Below, piece by piece: positions 1 to 8,331 of a DNA stretch of 64,000 bases; position 1 is the first letter of the stretch; every line of letters begins with the position of its first letter. The position numbers and the translations under genes were made by a program. The DNA lies in contig NZ_RXZH01000002.1 in NCBI RefSeq assembly GCF_003970385.1, positions 372,001 through 436,000 on the forward strand, in the 5' to 3' direction. Below the pieces are notes generated by a model. That model was not told where the DNA came from, did no database searches, and saw nothing but the letters and a program-made list of their open reading frames with translations. The stretch is from Vibrio aquaticus. GTDB taxonomy: Bacteria; Pseudomonadota; Gammaproteobacteria; Enterobacterales; Vibrionaceae.

Positions 1-36
1 AGAGAAGTTTTAGCCCTCCTTTCGAAGAAAAGGTAG
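1..36 (+). CDS. 3' end of an upstream gene (partial, unidentified)
   Basis: An open frame runs from base 1 and stops at TAG 34-36, reading REVLALLSKKR, just before the ATG at 39. It fits the tail of a gene that begins outside the window and would be the previous member of the type III secretion operon. Eleven residues are too few to assign a family. The tight 2-base spacing to the next start is the main support. Confidence 0.35.
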   Translation, partial: REVLALLSKKR

Positions 37-38
37 TA

Positions 39-641
39 ATGAAGAATATAGTTAATTTTGAACCTCGCCTTAATATAGGAAGAGAAGTTTTCAGTAATAT
101 CAACGTTATGGCTGGCCGGTCATTAGATAATGGTATATTAAAAATTGATTTTGGCAGAATAAGGTATACTAGTGATATATTAAATAAAAGTACTACTGAA
201 GAACTTTTTGAGTTTCAGATTATACGTGATGGAATAAATATATCGGTATATGTTGATGGTTCTATTGTATGGAACATGTTCAGTATCGATGCTAAGTTGT
301 TTGATGTAGACTATATAAGCTACTTAACTCAAAGGTACTTTGGATGGTACGGTATTAAACTGATTAGAAAGGTCGAACACCATGATTTTAATCTTTTATC
401 ACTCGTATTAGCGACTCTTATTTCTGCCGATGACATCCAGATCCCATGTTACGTTAATGTAAATGAAGTGGAAATAGATACACATCTTCTCACTTTAAGA
501 AGACAACCTAATTTACCGCCAAATCTTATGCTTTATGCAAACATTACCCAATTTCAAACTACACTTAACGTGGATGAAGTTAGGGATTTAGATTCAGGTG
601 ACGTTGTTTTTGTTAAAAGGAAAGCGAACGATGGGCGATGA
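39..641 (+). CDS. SctQ-like C-ring protein, N-terminal portion
   Basis: Encodes 200 residues. The C-terminal stretch (about 168-193) ends in DVRDLDSGDVVFV-like sequence, read here as EVRDLDSGDVVFV, which resembles the first half of a SpoA (FliN/SctQ surface-presentation) domain, where a GD pair follows a short helix. The rest has the mixed alpha/beta look of an SctQ N-terminal region but no strong motif. Usual SctQ proteins are about 300 residues with two SpoA domains. This one lacks the second, which appears as a separate gene at 9849-10082. It overlaps the next start by 11 bases. The assignment is an inference from the partial motif and the export-gene context. Confidence 0.45.
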   Translation: MKNIVNFEPRLNIGREVFSNINVMAGRSLDNGILKIDFGRIRYTSDILNKSTTEELFEFQIIRDGINISVYVDGSIVWNMFSIDAKLFDVDYISYLTQRYFGWYGIKLIRKVEHHDFNLLSLVLATLISADDIQIPCYVNVNEVEIDTHLLTLRRQPNLPPNLMLYANITQFQTTLNVDEVRDLDSGDVVFVKRKANDGR

Positions 642-924
642 TTATGTAATTTCTTTTTTGGCTTTGTTGGAGCGAAACGAACGATATGTGTTCAAAGAGT
701 GCTTAGAACACATATTATGTCCTTTTTTCCCATTTATCACACTTGTACATACTAGTAATACCGGCCAAGTGATAGATACCTTGACGAAGATTCAAGGACG
801 TCTTAATGGGTATTTTATTCGTGTTGATGGGTTCCTTATTATCGCAGTAAATCCTGAATTATATGATTCTGAAGAAATAATGAGGCAATTATATAATGTT
901 AATACATTGGTAAGATTAAAATGA
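631..924 (+). CDS. small protein of unknown function in T3SS operon
   Basis: A 97-residue protein. I chose the ATG at 631, beginning MGDDYVISF, because a purine-rich AAAAGGAAA lies upstream; the open frame itself extends to 598. It overlaps the end of the SctQ-like gene by 11 bases, and its TGA overlaps the next ATG (921) in an ATGA, so all three are translationally coupled. I see no membrane segment or known motif. Position suggests an accessory T3SS part or chaperone, but that is only context. Confidence 0.6.
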   Translation: MGDDYVISFLALLERNERYVFKECLEHILCPFFPFITLVHTSNTGQVIDTLTKIQGRLNGYFIRVDGFLIIAVNPELYDSEEIMRQLYNVNTLVRLK

Positions 925-2924
925 TAGAACAGGCCCTAACCGTCGCAAAAACCGCCTCAACCGAAAAGTTAGGTGATAGCCCGAATATATCTGATATAAA
1001 TAAACCTAATAGTATTACGAGTACGCTTCCTTTAGTATCACCAACACAATCATCTCCTCCACTTGGGCAAGAACAAATTAGCCCAAATTCAGCCGAATTT
1101 CGCGAGCCTCTGCTTGATGAGTCGACATTCGCCCCGCTTATGCTTGAAAAAGAAAGTAAGTCACCAAAAGCTAGCTCAAAAAAAGTAAAAAAAGTCGAGA
1201 AAAAATCGAAAACAAGTAGCGCTAAAGATAAAAAGATTAAAACTAAGGCTACAAAAGAGACAGATCGTTCAAAAAAAGAAGAAACAAAAAGGCCAGGGGA
1301 AGTACATCTTTCTAATAAAGTTTCTAACAGCTCGAAAATAAAAACGCAATTGGCCGTTAATGGCGCTGGCTTAGCCTTAGGTGCTGCGCTTGCTATTCCT
1401 ACAATGGGTATATCTTTATTACCTACTGCGTTTTTCTTAGTCTTCTTTAATGTAGGCGCTCTTACCATGTACGGTGGTCATGTATATTTTTCCGGTGGCG
1501 ATGACGATAAGCCTGAAGAACCTGATACTAAGCCTAATGAAGAACCGAAAACCAAACCTGTGGTGATTGAAGATCTAACAGATGAAACAGATGATACAGG
1601 GGTTAAAGATAAGGGTAAAGGTGACGGAAAAAACTTTATTTTTACTTACAGTCCAACGCAAAATAATTATATAACAAATAACAACATAGATAACAGCCGT
1701 AATGTAACAAATAACAATGTAGACAATAGCAATAATGTAACAAATAACAATGTAGACAATAGCAATAATGTAACAAATAACAATGTAGACAATAGCAATA
1801 ATGTAACAAATAACAATGTAGATAATAGTACACACACAACTAATATTATTACGAACAACTACTTCCTTCAGCATGCCGGGCTCGATCCAAATACTAAGAT
1901 TTTGTCTAGCAAAGTAGTGAGTGAAGACGATCTAAGAGAGGCAGCAGGTCAACAGCTTAATGGGAAAGTTCCACCACAGGTTAATTTTGTAATTAATAAT
2001 ATTAACTCAATGAATACTCAGGTTTTCCAAATTAACTTGGCTAATAATCAAACTGTATATATGGGAATCCCGCAGGAAAAACAGCCTGAACCAGAGTCAG
2101 AGGAACCTTTCGTTTTTACCATGAATGGTCCTTCTGTGCCTAAGTCGGCGCAAGAAGAGCCTGTCGTTCTTGACATGGGTCTTCCTCCTGTGTCTAAGTC
2201 GGCGCAAGAAGAGCCTGTCGTTTTTGACATGAGTCTTCCTTCTCTGCCTAAGTCGCCACAAGAGCCAGAGGTTAAAAAGCCAGAGGTTAAAAAGCCAGAG
2301 GTTAAAAAGCCAGAGGTTAAAAAGCCAGAGGTTAAAAAGCCAGAGCTCAAAGAGCCAGAGCCTGCGATAGATGCGAACCTACAGAATCTACTAGACAGTG
2401 AAGGTGAATATGCGTCTATTAGAATACCAAAGTACGTTGTAGATCCAGGTAAGCCTGTAGTTAAACGTCCTCAAACATCAAAGGCGGTCTCAAGAGCGGG
2501 TAAGCCCGCTAGGCCAACAGGCCAAGTAAAAATGACTGGTAAGCGGCAGGCAGCCCCTATTGCTAGAGTCCTCGCTTCTGATACCCAGGTGACTGTTGTT
2601 CCTGTAAGGCTTCCTGAAATAGTTCAAGAAGCTAGAAATGATCCAAGTAAACTTAATGAGTTAAAAGAACGTTTGTTGGACGAAGTGGACAGGAAGCAAA
2701 AGGCGCAATTCAAAAAAGTCGGGGGAATAGCTCAGTATAAACGTCAGTTTGGAGCAAGAAATGAAGAAAAGATACTGCTATTAGATGCTTGGGCCAAAAA
2801 ACGTTCAAATCAGAAATATAGATTACCAAAACTTTCTGATCTTAAAGTTGTTGGAGAAGGCTACAAGGCGAAACTTGAAATCTCCAATCTGACGAAGGTG
2901 AAATACCACGAACCGTGGGAATAG
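921..2924 (+). CDS. 667-residue repeat-rich protein with hydrophobic hairpin, T3SS-associated, unknown function
   Basis: Layout: a Ser/Lys-rich disordered N-terminus (1-140) with a basic tract (about 75-125); a hydrophobic region (about 144-190) long enough for two membrane passes; an acidic/Pro stretch; about four near-identical 11-residue Asn-rich repeats (NVTNNNVDNSN) plus degenerate flanking copies (about 250-310); three 18-residue EEPVVxDM repeats (about 394-447); five PEVKK repeats (449-473); and a basic C-terminus. No signal peptide is evident. The hairpin plus disordered ends could suit a secreted translocator or a large membrane-anchored accessory protein, but no homology supports either. 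It is coupled to the preceding genes by an ATGA overlap and followed by a hairpin at 2975-2995. Confidence 0.7.
   Translation: MIEQALTVAKTASTEKLGDSPNISDINKPNSITSTLPLVSPTQSSPPLGQEQISPNSAEFREPLLDESTFAPLMLEKESKSPKASSKKVKKVEKKSKTSSAKDKKIKTKATKETDRSKKEETKRPGEVHLSNKVSNSSKIKTQLAVNGAGLALGAALAIPTMGISLLPTAFFLVFFNVGALTMYGGHVYFSGGDDDKPEEPDTKPNEEPKTKPVVIEDLTDETDDTGVKDKGKGDGKNFIFTYSPTQNNYITNNNIDNSRNVTNNNVDNSNNVTNNNVDNSNNVTNNNVDNSNNVTNNNVDNSTHTTNIITNNYFLQHAGLDPNTKILSSKVVSEDDLREAAGQQLNGKVPPQVNFVINNINSMNTQVFQINLANNQTVYMGIPQEKQPEPESEEPFVFTMNGPSVPKSAQEEPVVLDMGLPPVSKSAQEEPVVFDMSLPSLPKSPQEPEVKKPEVKKPEVKKPEVKKPEVKKPELKEPEPAIDANLQNLLDSEGEYASIRIPKYVVDPGKPVVKRPQTSKAVSRAGKPARPTGQVKMTGKRQAAPIARVLASDTQVTVVPVRLPEIVQEARNDPSKLNELKERLLDEVDRKQKAQFKKVGGIAQYKRQFGARNEEKILLLDAWAKKRSNQKYRLPKLSDLKVVGEGYKAKLEISNLTKVKYHEPWE
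1665..1835 (+). repeat. 33-bp coding tandem repeat (11 residues)
   Basis: Units starting at 1701, 1734, 1767 and 1800 are nearly identical at DNA level and encode NVTNNNVDNSN. A degenerate unit precedes them and one decayed unit follows. DNA-level identity indicates recent expansion or ongoing homogenisation. The unit length is a multiple of three, so copy changes keep the frame. Confidence 0.9.
2101..2262 (+). repeat. 54-bp coding repeat, three copies
   Basis: Three successive 18-residue units of the form EEPxVxxMxxPxxxKSAQ are encoded here. The second and third share long identical DNA stretches (GTCGGCGCAAGAAGAGCCTG). They lie inside the 667-residue protein, between the Asn-rich repeats and the PEVKK tract. 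Confidence 0.8.
2265..2354 (+). repeat. 15-bp PEVKK coding tandem repeat
   Basis: Five perfect copies of CCAGAGGTTAAAAAG (2265-2339) are followed by one diverged copy (CCAGAGCTCAAAGAG). They encode a Pro-Glu-Val-Lys-Lys tract, likely an extended, charged spacer. Confidence 0.9.
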
Positions 2925-2974
2925 ACTCAGAACTGTATGTTGGCTGATCTTGTATAACTTTATTAAGATTCATT

Positions 2975-2999
2975 GCGGCTTTCAAGGAAAGCCGCTTTG
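2975..2999 (+). terminator. probable terminator after the 667-residue gene
   Basis: GCGGCTTTC and GAAAGCCGC form a 9-bp stem with a 3-base loop about 50 bases after the stop. The T-run is short (TTTGA), so termination may be incomplete. Confidence 0.55.
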
Positions 3000-3049
3000 A
3001 CATTCACAGAAAAATTCATATCGTTAAGTAGCTGTCCCCGCACCAGCAT

Positions 3050-3520
3050 TTTTCTAGGGGGACAAGAGGTTTACAGCCTTATTTTACGATACTTCATGGC
3101 AACTTTTGTCGTAATCATCGTTCGCTGACACTGAATGAATCTTTCTGAGAAGTGGGTTCAATAATGTTAGGAGAGCCTTACTAGATCAATATTGACGAAT
3201 CTGATTTTTGTCCTGATAGCACCACAGGTAACGTCGTTAATGTGTGCTGTGGTTTGTGCGAAGCCCTACGTTTATCACAACCATGCTTTTTAACTTTCCA
3301 CTCGCCCTTCCCAAAGGATTTAAGATCTGTTGAAGCAATTACAATATTGCGCATTGAGCGTTTAGATTCGTTTTTGTATTCAATCTCAACTGTCTATTAG
3401 GAACGCATTGCCAATGCAAATTTAGAGTCGATAAAACCTTGAGCGCACGTAATGGGAGAGACTTTATCCCGCAGGCTAATTGTAGGGAAAACCACAAATT
3501 TTAAGACTAGACAAACATCT
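3050..3520 (-). pseudogene. decayed IS5-family transposase remnant
   Basis: No intact frame remains, but the minus strand contains two in-order islands typical of IS5/IS903-type transposases. These are a QGFIDSKFALAM-like segment (about 3449-3400, compare QGFIDSxFxLM) and a TDLKSFGKGEWKVKKHGCDK segment (about 3332-3268, compare DSTGLKxxGxGEWKxxKHG). Stops and frame changes separate them. It fills most of the 650-base gap between the two blocks of secretion genes. Terminal repeats were not located. Confidence 0.7.
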
Positions 3521-3580
3521 CTTAACGTTGTAGTCTAAGTTCCAATCAGTACGCAGAACTGTAAAATTAAGGGCGAAGCG

Positions 3581-4186
3581 ATGTATATAGTTATTGATAA
3601 GGAGTTTACTGGTGTTCCTAGTATAATGAGGAAACCTAAAAGGCACTCGAACCTGATAAAGGTTGAAGAGCTCAAACAATACTATACCGCACAGTCGTTA
3701 GTTGAAGGAGTAGATAATCAAATTGAGAGCCTTCAGGAAGCGCTAGAGGAACAAGTTGCATACATTGTTAACGAAAAAGAAGAGGTGCTAAACGAACAGG
3801 TATTGGCGCTATTCGAAAATGCACAATCTGAACAAGCACTTATTCAAGATGAATGGTCCGAAAGAGCTTATGAGGCTATTAATAACCTCATCCAAGAAGA
3901 AAGAAAACAGATAAACGAATTTAAGGAAGAACTCAGGGAATTAATCTTAAATAGAGTCAGGCTTTGCTTACACTCTTTAAGTGATAATGAGGACTTTATA
4001 TTATTCTTAATCAATATTTTGAAGAATGAATTTAATGATATAGATGAAATTCAAAGTGTTGATATTAAGAGCGAAGGGAAAAACTCGATTTTAACTATTA
4101 TGAATGACAATAAGATTCTTACTATCGATACGAGTGATGTCGTATCGAAGTTAGTAGAATCATTAGGTAATTTAAACGAAGTATGA
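3581..4186 (+). CDS. sctL: FliH/SctL-like stator of the type III secretion ATPase
   Basis: A 201-residue protein. SctL proteins link the cytoplasmic ATPase to the C-ring. The sequence shows a long charged coiled-coil helix (about 40-130, rich in Glu/Gln/Lys), then a compact C-terminal domain (about 135-201), which is the usual FliH/SctL plan and length. Its last codons overlap the sctV start in an ATGA, and SctL lying directly before SctV and SctU supports the role. Sequence similarity is weak, as is normal in this family, so the call rests on architecture and context. Confidence 0.6.
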   Translation: MYIVIDKEFTGVPSIMRKPKRHSNLIKVEELKQYYTAQSLVEGVDNQIESLQEALEEQVAYIVNEKEEVLNEQVLALFENAQSEQALIQDEWSERAYEAINNLIQEERKQINEFKEELRELILNRVRLCLHSLSDNEDFILFLINILKNEFNDIDEIQSVDIKSEGKNSILTIMNDNKILTIDTSDVVSKLVESLGNLNEV

Positions 4187-6063
4187 ATAAATTTAAATCG
4201 TTTAACTTAAGCAGTATACTCATCGCGTTGCTCTTACCAGTAGTTATACTTGTTTCATTGCCGGGAATGATAATTGATGGGCTAATATTAATTAGTTTTA
4301 TTTCTTCAACTCTACTTTTAGTTATAATGTTGGACAACAGTGACCCACTGAAGGTAACTTTTCTTCCTACATTTGTTCTACTATTAACCACATTTAGACT
4401 TCTATTATCAATTGCAACTACGCGAAACATTATAGCAAATGAAGATGTGGGCAATGTAATCGCGACTGTCGGTGATTTTGTGATGGATGGAAACTTGATC
4501 TCTGGTCTGTTGATCTTCGTCATTATCACAATTGTTCAGTTTCTTGTGGTGACAAAAGGTAGTGAAAGGGTTGCAGAAGTAGGGGCTCGATTCTCACTTG
4601 ATGCGTTGCCTGGGCGACAGATGACGATCGATAGTGATTTGAAGAGTGGTCTGATCACTAATGAAGAAGCACAAACTCTACGTGCAAACTTAGCAACAGA
4701 GAACAAGCTCTTTGGTTCGTTAGATGGCGCCATGAAGTTTGTTAAAGGTGACTCTATTGCAGGGATACTAATCAGCCTTGTAAACCTTTTTGGTGGCATC
4801 TATGTTGGTATTAACCAGTTTGGCCTATCACTTGGAGAAAGTGTCGATCTTTTTTCAGTACTAACTATCGGTGATGGATTAGTTTCACAGATACCAAGTC
4901 TACTCTTGTCTGTTGCTTGTGGTGTGTATCTAACTCGAATTAAAGGGCAATCAGAAAAAAAACAATCCTATATTTCCCAAGTTGCGACTCAAATTACAGA
5001 TACTTGGTTAGTTATCGCTTTTTGTGCCATGATTCTTCTTATTACGGCAATTTTTGTACCTAGCTTATCTGTTATCGCTATTATTATAGCTATTATTTTG
5101 GGAGGGATTTCATTTTACCTCCATTGGTATTCGAAGAGTTCAAGTGAAACTGTAGTGAATTTTGAACCAAAAGGAAGCGGTATCTATGAGTCGCTAAAGT
5201 TTGTACTCAAAGATGCAGATGTTCAGCCAGTCATTAAAGAGCGTTTAGATGACATAGAAAGTAAACTGTGGAAAGAAAAATTAGGAACTCCTGCAATTAT
5301 TATCGATAAAGAAATCGAAAATGATATTGAAGTTTATATTTCCAACCTACATGTCTATTCATTTAATAGTAGTAACTCTCAAGAATTAGTGAGCATCCTT
5401 GATGATGAAATATTTATACAATACAGTGACCTTAAGGATAATATATCGTCTATAGCTAATTACTTCATTTACCGTCAGTTTGTAAATAAATATAATTTGC
5501 AAATTAGTTCGAATATTGTTGATGGGTTAGCTGTTAAAAGCGATGTAATGAAATCTGAATTAGAGTCGGCGATTGGTATCAACCGAGTTCATGACGTATT
5601 AAAAGAGATGATACGTTCTCCAGAATTTTATTTGGACCAGGTTAGTTTTTTCGAATCACTTATTTATTGGTCAAGGATTGATAATGATCCTAATAATTGG
5701 TTTCAAAGAATTCGAGAACAAGCAAAATATGATATAACCTCTCGACTGATAACAAAAGAAGGCGGAATATATGTTGCTATTTTTAGTCCTTTTGTCACGG
5801 AGTTGATAACAGATTTTGTAACTGGTGAAAATGAAGACTTTGAAGAACTCATCTCTCTGCGTGAAAAGACAAAAGCTGAGATCGTACGTTTAACGAAGCA
5901 GTTTGGTTCTAGACCAACAATTCTTGTCAACCCAACAGAATTATCGATAGTGAAAAGGTTTATACAAGATTTTATATTTACGATCAATGTTTGTAGCTAT
6001 TCAGACATTACAGATCAAAGTAGAATTGTAAGTACAGAAACGATTAGTTTGCCAAATGTCTGA
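4183..6063 (+). CDS. sctV: type III secretion export gate protein SctV (FlhA/YscV/InvA family)
   Basis: SctV forms the nonameric inner-membrane gate that docks chaperone-substrate pairs. The 626-residue protein shows several hydrophobic segments in 8-310, the FRL-type motif (TFRLLLSIATTR, 70-81), the family hallmark RFSLDALPGRQMTIDSDL (136-153), an FVKGDSIAG segment (186-194) and TIGDGLVSQIPSL (228-240). A cytoplasmic domain of about 300 residues (from about 325) is shorter and more divergent than in flagellar FlhA (about 690 total). It starts inside the sctL stop and overlaps sctU by 8 bases. Family assignment is firm. The non-flagellar type is inferred from the absence of flagellar neighbours and the presence of an SctD-like gene. 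Confidence 0.95.
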   Translation: MNKFKSFNLSSILIALLLPVVILVSLPGMIIDGLILISFISSTLLLVIMLDNSDPLKVTFLPTFVLLLTTFRLLLSIATTRNIIANEDVGNVIATVGDFVMDGNLISGLLIFVIITIVQFLVVTKGSERVAEVGARFSLDALPGRQMTIDSDLKSGLITNEEAQTLRANLATENKLFGSLDGAMKFVKGDSIAGILISLVNLFGGIYVGINQFGLSLGESVDLFSVLTIGDGLVSQIPSLLLSVACGVYLTRIKGQSEKKQSYISQVATQITDTWLVIAFCAMILLITAIFVPSLSVIAIIIAIILGGISFYLHWYSKSSSETVVNFEPKGSGIYESLKFVLKDADVQPVIKERLDDIESKLWKEKLGTPAIIIDKEIENDIEVYISNLHVYSFNSSNSQELVSILDDEIFIQYSDLKDNISSIANYFIYRQFVNKYNLQISSNIVDGLAVKSDVMKSELESAIGINRVHDVLKEMIRSPEFYLDQVSFFESLIYWSRIDNDPNNWFQRIREQAKYDITSRLITKEGGIYVAIFSPFVTELITDFVTGENEDFEELISLREKTKAEIVRLTKQFGSRPTILVNPTELSIVKRFIQDFIFTINVCSYSDITDQSRIVSTETISLPNV

Positions 6064-7102
6064 TGATAGTTCAGAACCTAAGGTATTTCCACCTAGCGCT
6101 AAAAAGCTATTAGACCTCAAAAAGAAGGGACAAATACCAAAAAGTGAACTTGTTGAGCCAACACTCGATGTTGTTGGGTTTTGTTTAATAACAACCTACT
6201 TCCTGTATTTTATCTTCGATAATTGGAACTATATATTCGAAAGTGTTTTGTCGGATAATGTCGCTAATGTAACGACGATGCTAATGGAAGGTTTATATAG
6301 CGTTTCATTTGTACTTCTATTTCTAAAAATAGTACTAAGTGTTATAAATTGGACTGCTATCAAGAAAGGTATATTCAGCACAAGTGAGATAAAATTTAAA
6401 ATTGAAAAAGTAAACCCAGTTAATGGTTTTAAGAATAACTATGGGCCGGATGGGATTGCAAGGTCATCTAAAAAGCTTGTTGAAGCTTTGATGCTCCTAT
6501 TTATATTAAAGTACATATTTGATGTAATAGGGACAGAGGAGTTGGATCGATTAAGTAATATTAATAATAAAACATATTATATTTATCAATTATTGTCTTA
6601 CATTATAGGTCTATGTGTGATATTTTTTATATATGGTACGGTGGTCGGTATTGTTGATTTCACATTTGAGGATTTTCAATTCAAGAAAAAGAACCGGATG
6701 ACTTTCACAGAATTAAAGAATGAAATGAAAGATACAGAAGGGAACCCTGAAGTTAAATCTGAACGTAAGCGGTTGATGAAAGATATAATGCAAGAGCCAA
6801 TGTCGAAATCTCGAAAGCCGACATTTGCACTTGCTAATCCAACACACATTCTTATACCGATAAGTTATGACTGGGCAACCGGTAAGACACCATATGTCTT
6901 AAATATTAGTACTGACTCTCTCGCACAACATGAAAAACAGAAGTTGATTGATAGAGATATTCCGGTAATTGAACATGTTCCTTTAACAAGAGCAATTTAT
7001 AAGTCTATGAAAACGGGAAATGCAGAGATACCACAAGAATTTTACAAACAAATTGCATTTATATTAGATGCATTAGAGCGATACCAAAATGAAAATAAAT
7101 AG
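6056..7102 (+). CDS. sctU: type III secretion substrate-specificity switch SctU (FlhB/YscU family)
   Basis: SctU controls the order of secreted substrates and self-cleaves at an NPTH loop. The 348-residue protein begins with the typical PSAKKLLDLKKKGQIPKS cytoplasmic lead (13-30), has about four hydrophobic segments (35-60, 75-97, 143-160, 178-204), and carries the cleavage motif N261-P-T-H264 inside ANPTHILIPI, followed by the C-terminal domain. Length matches the family. It overlaps sctV by 8 bases and the next gene by 14, so translation is coupled. The cleavage residues are intact, so normal autoprocessing is expected. Confidence 0.95.
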   Translation: MSDDSSEPKVFPPSAKKLLDLKKKGQIPKSELVEPTLDVVGFCLITTYFLYFIFDNWNYIFESVLSDNVANVTTMLMEGLYSVSFVLLFLKIVLSVINWTAIKKGIFSTSEIKFKIEKVNPVNGFKNNYGPDGIARSSKKLVEALMLLFILKYIFDVIGTEELDRLSNINNKTYYIYQLLSYIIGLCVIFFIYGTVVGIVDFTFEDFQFKKKNRMTFTELKNEMKDTEGNPEVKSERKRLMKDIMQEPMSKSRKPTFALANPTHILIPISYDWATGKTPYVLNISTDSLAQHEKQKLIDRDIPVIEHVPLTRAIYKSMKTGNAEIPQEFYKQIAFILDALERYQNENK

Positions 7103-7931
7103 TCTCGTTTTATTTGTTATAGCACTTATACAAGGTTGTGCTTCGACGTACAAAGATAGTTACATAGCTTTTGAGCACGATTGGCGATTAGACATCTATA
7201 ATTTAGTTTACGTAACCAGTCATGATATCGAAAGTACGCGTTACTGGGTACGTCAGGAACCAGTATTTCCAGAAGGTTCTCCCCATCAGCTCGCATGTAT
7301 AGAAATCAAACAATTGAATTCACCACAAGCTTTCTACATTGCGAACATTAATACGTATGGAATGCAAGAAGTTAAAGAGTGCAACGAAAATTTCTGGGCT
7401 TTAGACAACTATATATCTCATAAGACTTTGTATGGTTCAACCTCAACCCCTACTAACGAAACTAGTACAGATACAGCGATTATCGATAGAAATGAAAGCA
7501 GTCTAATCGATCAATACGTAGTAAAGAATAGTCAAAAAAATATTAATCTGAGTAGTAATCATAATTATGAAGTTGGCTCTGATGTAAATGGCGGATTTGA
7601 GCTTTCATTTAGTGACCTTTTTGTAGTTAATGAAACAGCTTTGATTCCTGAAAAAATTGAAGTTTTACGTGGTATAGCAAAGGAGTTAGTAAGCTTTCCT
7701 ATTAGCAGAATTGAAATTTATGGTGTTGCTGATTCATCTGGTCCATATAAAAAGAACAAGACTCTCGCTTCTGAGCGTGCTAATACAATACATGAATTCC
7801 TGCAGGAAAATGGACTAGATAGAGTGAAAATGTCGTCAATTGGTACGGTAGAAAATAAACTAAGCTCTCCAGAGGAGCGTGTTAATCAGCGTCGTTTCAT
7901 CATAAGAGTGGAGTTGGTAAAAAGTGAATAA
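7089..7931 (+). CDS. OmpA-domain lipoprotein in the T3SS operon
   Basis: A 280-residue predicted lipoprotein. A short signal peptide ends in a lipobox-like ALIQGC with Cys17. An OmpA-like peptidoglycan-binding domain occupies about 168-275 (SRIEIYGVADSSGPYKKN, then SERANTIHEFLQENGL and RRFIIRV near the end). Such domains tether outer-membrane complexes to peptidoglycan. It overlaps sctU by 14 bases and the next gene by 8, so it is built into the secretion operon. A peptidoglycan-anchoring lipoprotein is not a standard T3SS core part. It might anchor the basal body or act in place of a pilotin, but that is inference. Confidence 0.8.
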   Translation: MKINSLVLFVIALIQGCASTYKDSYIAFEHDWRLDIYNLVYVTSHDIESTRYWVRQEPVFPEGSPHQLACIEIKQLNSPQAFYIANINTYGMQEVKECNENFWALDNYISHKTLYGSTSTPTNETSTDTAIIDRNESSLIDQYVVKNSQKNINLSSNHNYEVGSDVNGGFELSFSDLFVVNETALIPEKIEVLRGIAKELVSFPISRIEIYGVADSSGPYKKNKTLASERANTIHEFLQENGLDRVKMSSIGTVENKLSSPEERVNQRRFIIRVELVKSE

Positions 7932-8331
7932 TAATTCTAGATATAGCTTGTTAATATACGAAATATCAAGGCTCATGAATATGGGAGATTCGAATTATAC
8001 AAATGGAAATGTACTAAAATGTCATTATGATAAAGTCAGTTGTTCAGTCGAAGATGGAAACAAAGTACATGAGAAAGACCAAATCTTGTTAATCTGTGAG
8101 CCAAAGGAGCCTTTGGAGGAACATATAGACGAGAAGAAAGCTCTGCAGCTTAATGGCGATTTCTCCATGACGAAAGATGGTTACTTATCTACATTAAATG
8201 GAAATACAATTTATTTTATTCGATCTATACCAAATACAGTGGATGTGCGGGTTTTAATGAAGGAAATCGATAAAAGTCAAAATATATTTACTAATCTAAT
8301 TGATGAAGTGTTATGTGATGTGGTTTATTGA
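7924..8331 (+). CDS. small acidic protein, possible T3SS chaperone
   Basis: A 135-residue soluble protein without signal peptide. The size, N-terminal helix (YSLLIYEISRLMNMG) and following strands resemble class I (CesT-type) secretion chaperones, but I see no diagnostic motif. It overlaps the lipoprotein gene by 8 bases, and its end overlaps the SctD-like start. Position among core genes fits either a chaperone or an accessory basal-body part. Confidence 0.5.
   Translation: MNNNSRYSLLIYEISRLMNMGDSNYTNGNVLKCHYDKVSCSVEDGNKVHEKDQILLICEPKEPLEEHIDEKKALQLNGDFSMTKDGYLSTLNGNTIYFIRSIPNTVDVRVLMKEIDKSQNIFTNLIDEVLCDVVY

Noticed and set aside
899-1468. 189-codon minus-strand frame
   Set aside because: Antisense to the 667-residue gene, with no ribosome site and no protein-like pattern.
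1665-1835. Possible CRISPR array (33-bp repeats)
   Set aside because: The repeats are contiguous with no spacers and keep one coding frame; it is a protein repeat.
1575-1874. Minus-strand open frames over the Asn-rich repeats
   Set aside because: They are antisense shadows of the repeat and overlap a well supported plus-strand gene.
4183-7102. SctV/SctU as flagellar FlhA/FlhB
   Set aside because: No flagellar genes are near, and an SctD-like and other T3SS-type genes share the operon; kept as T3SS, though a phylogeny would settle it.
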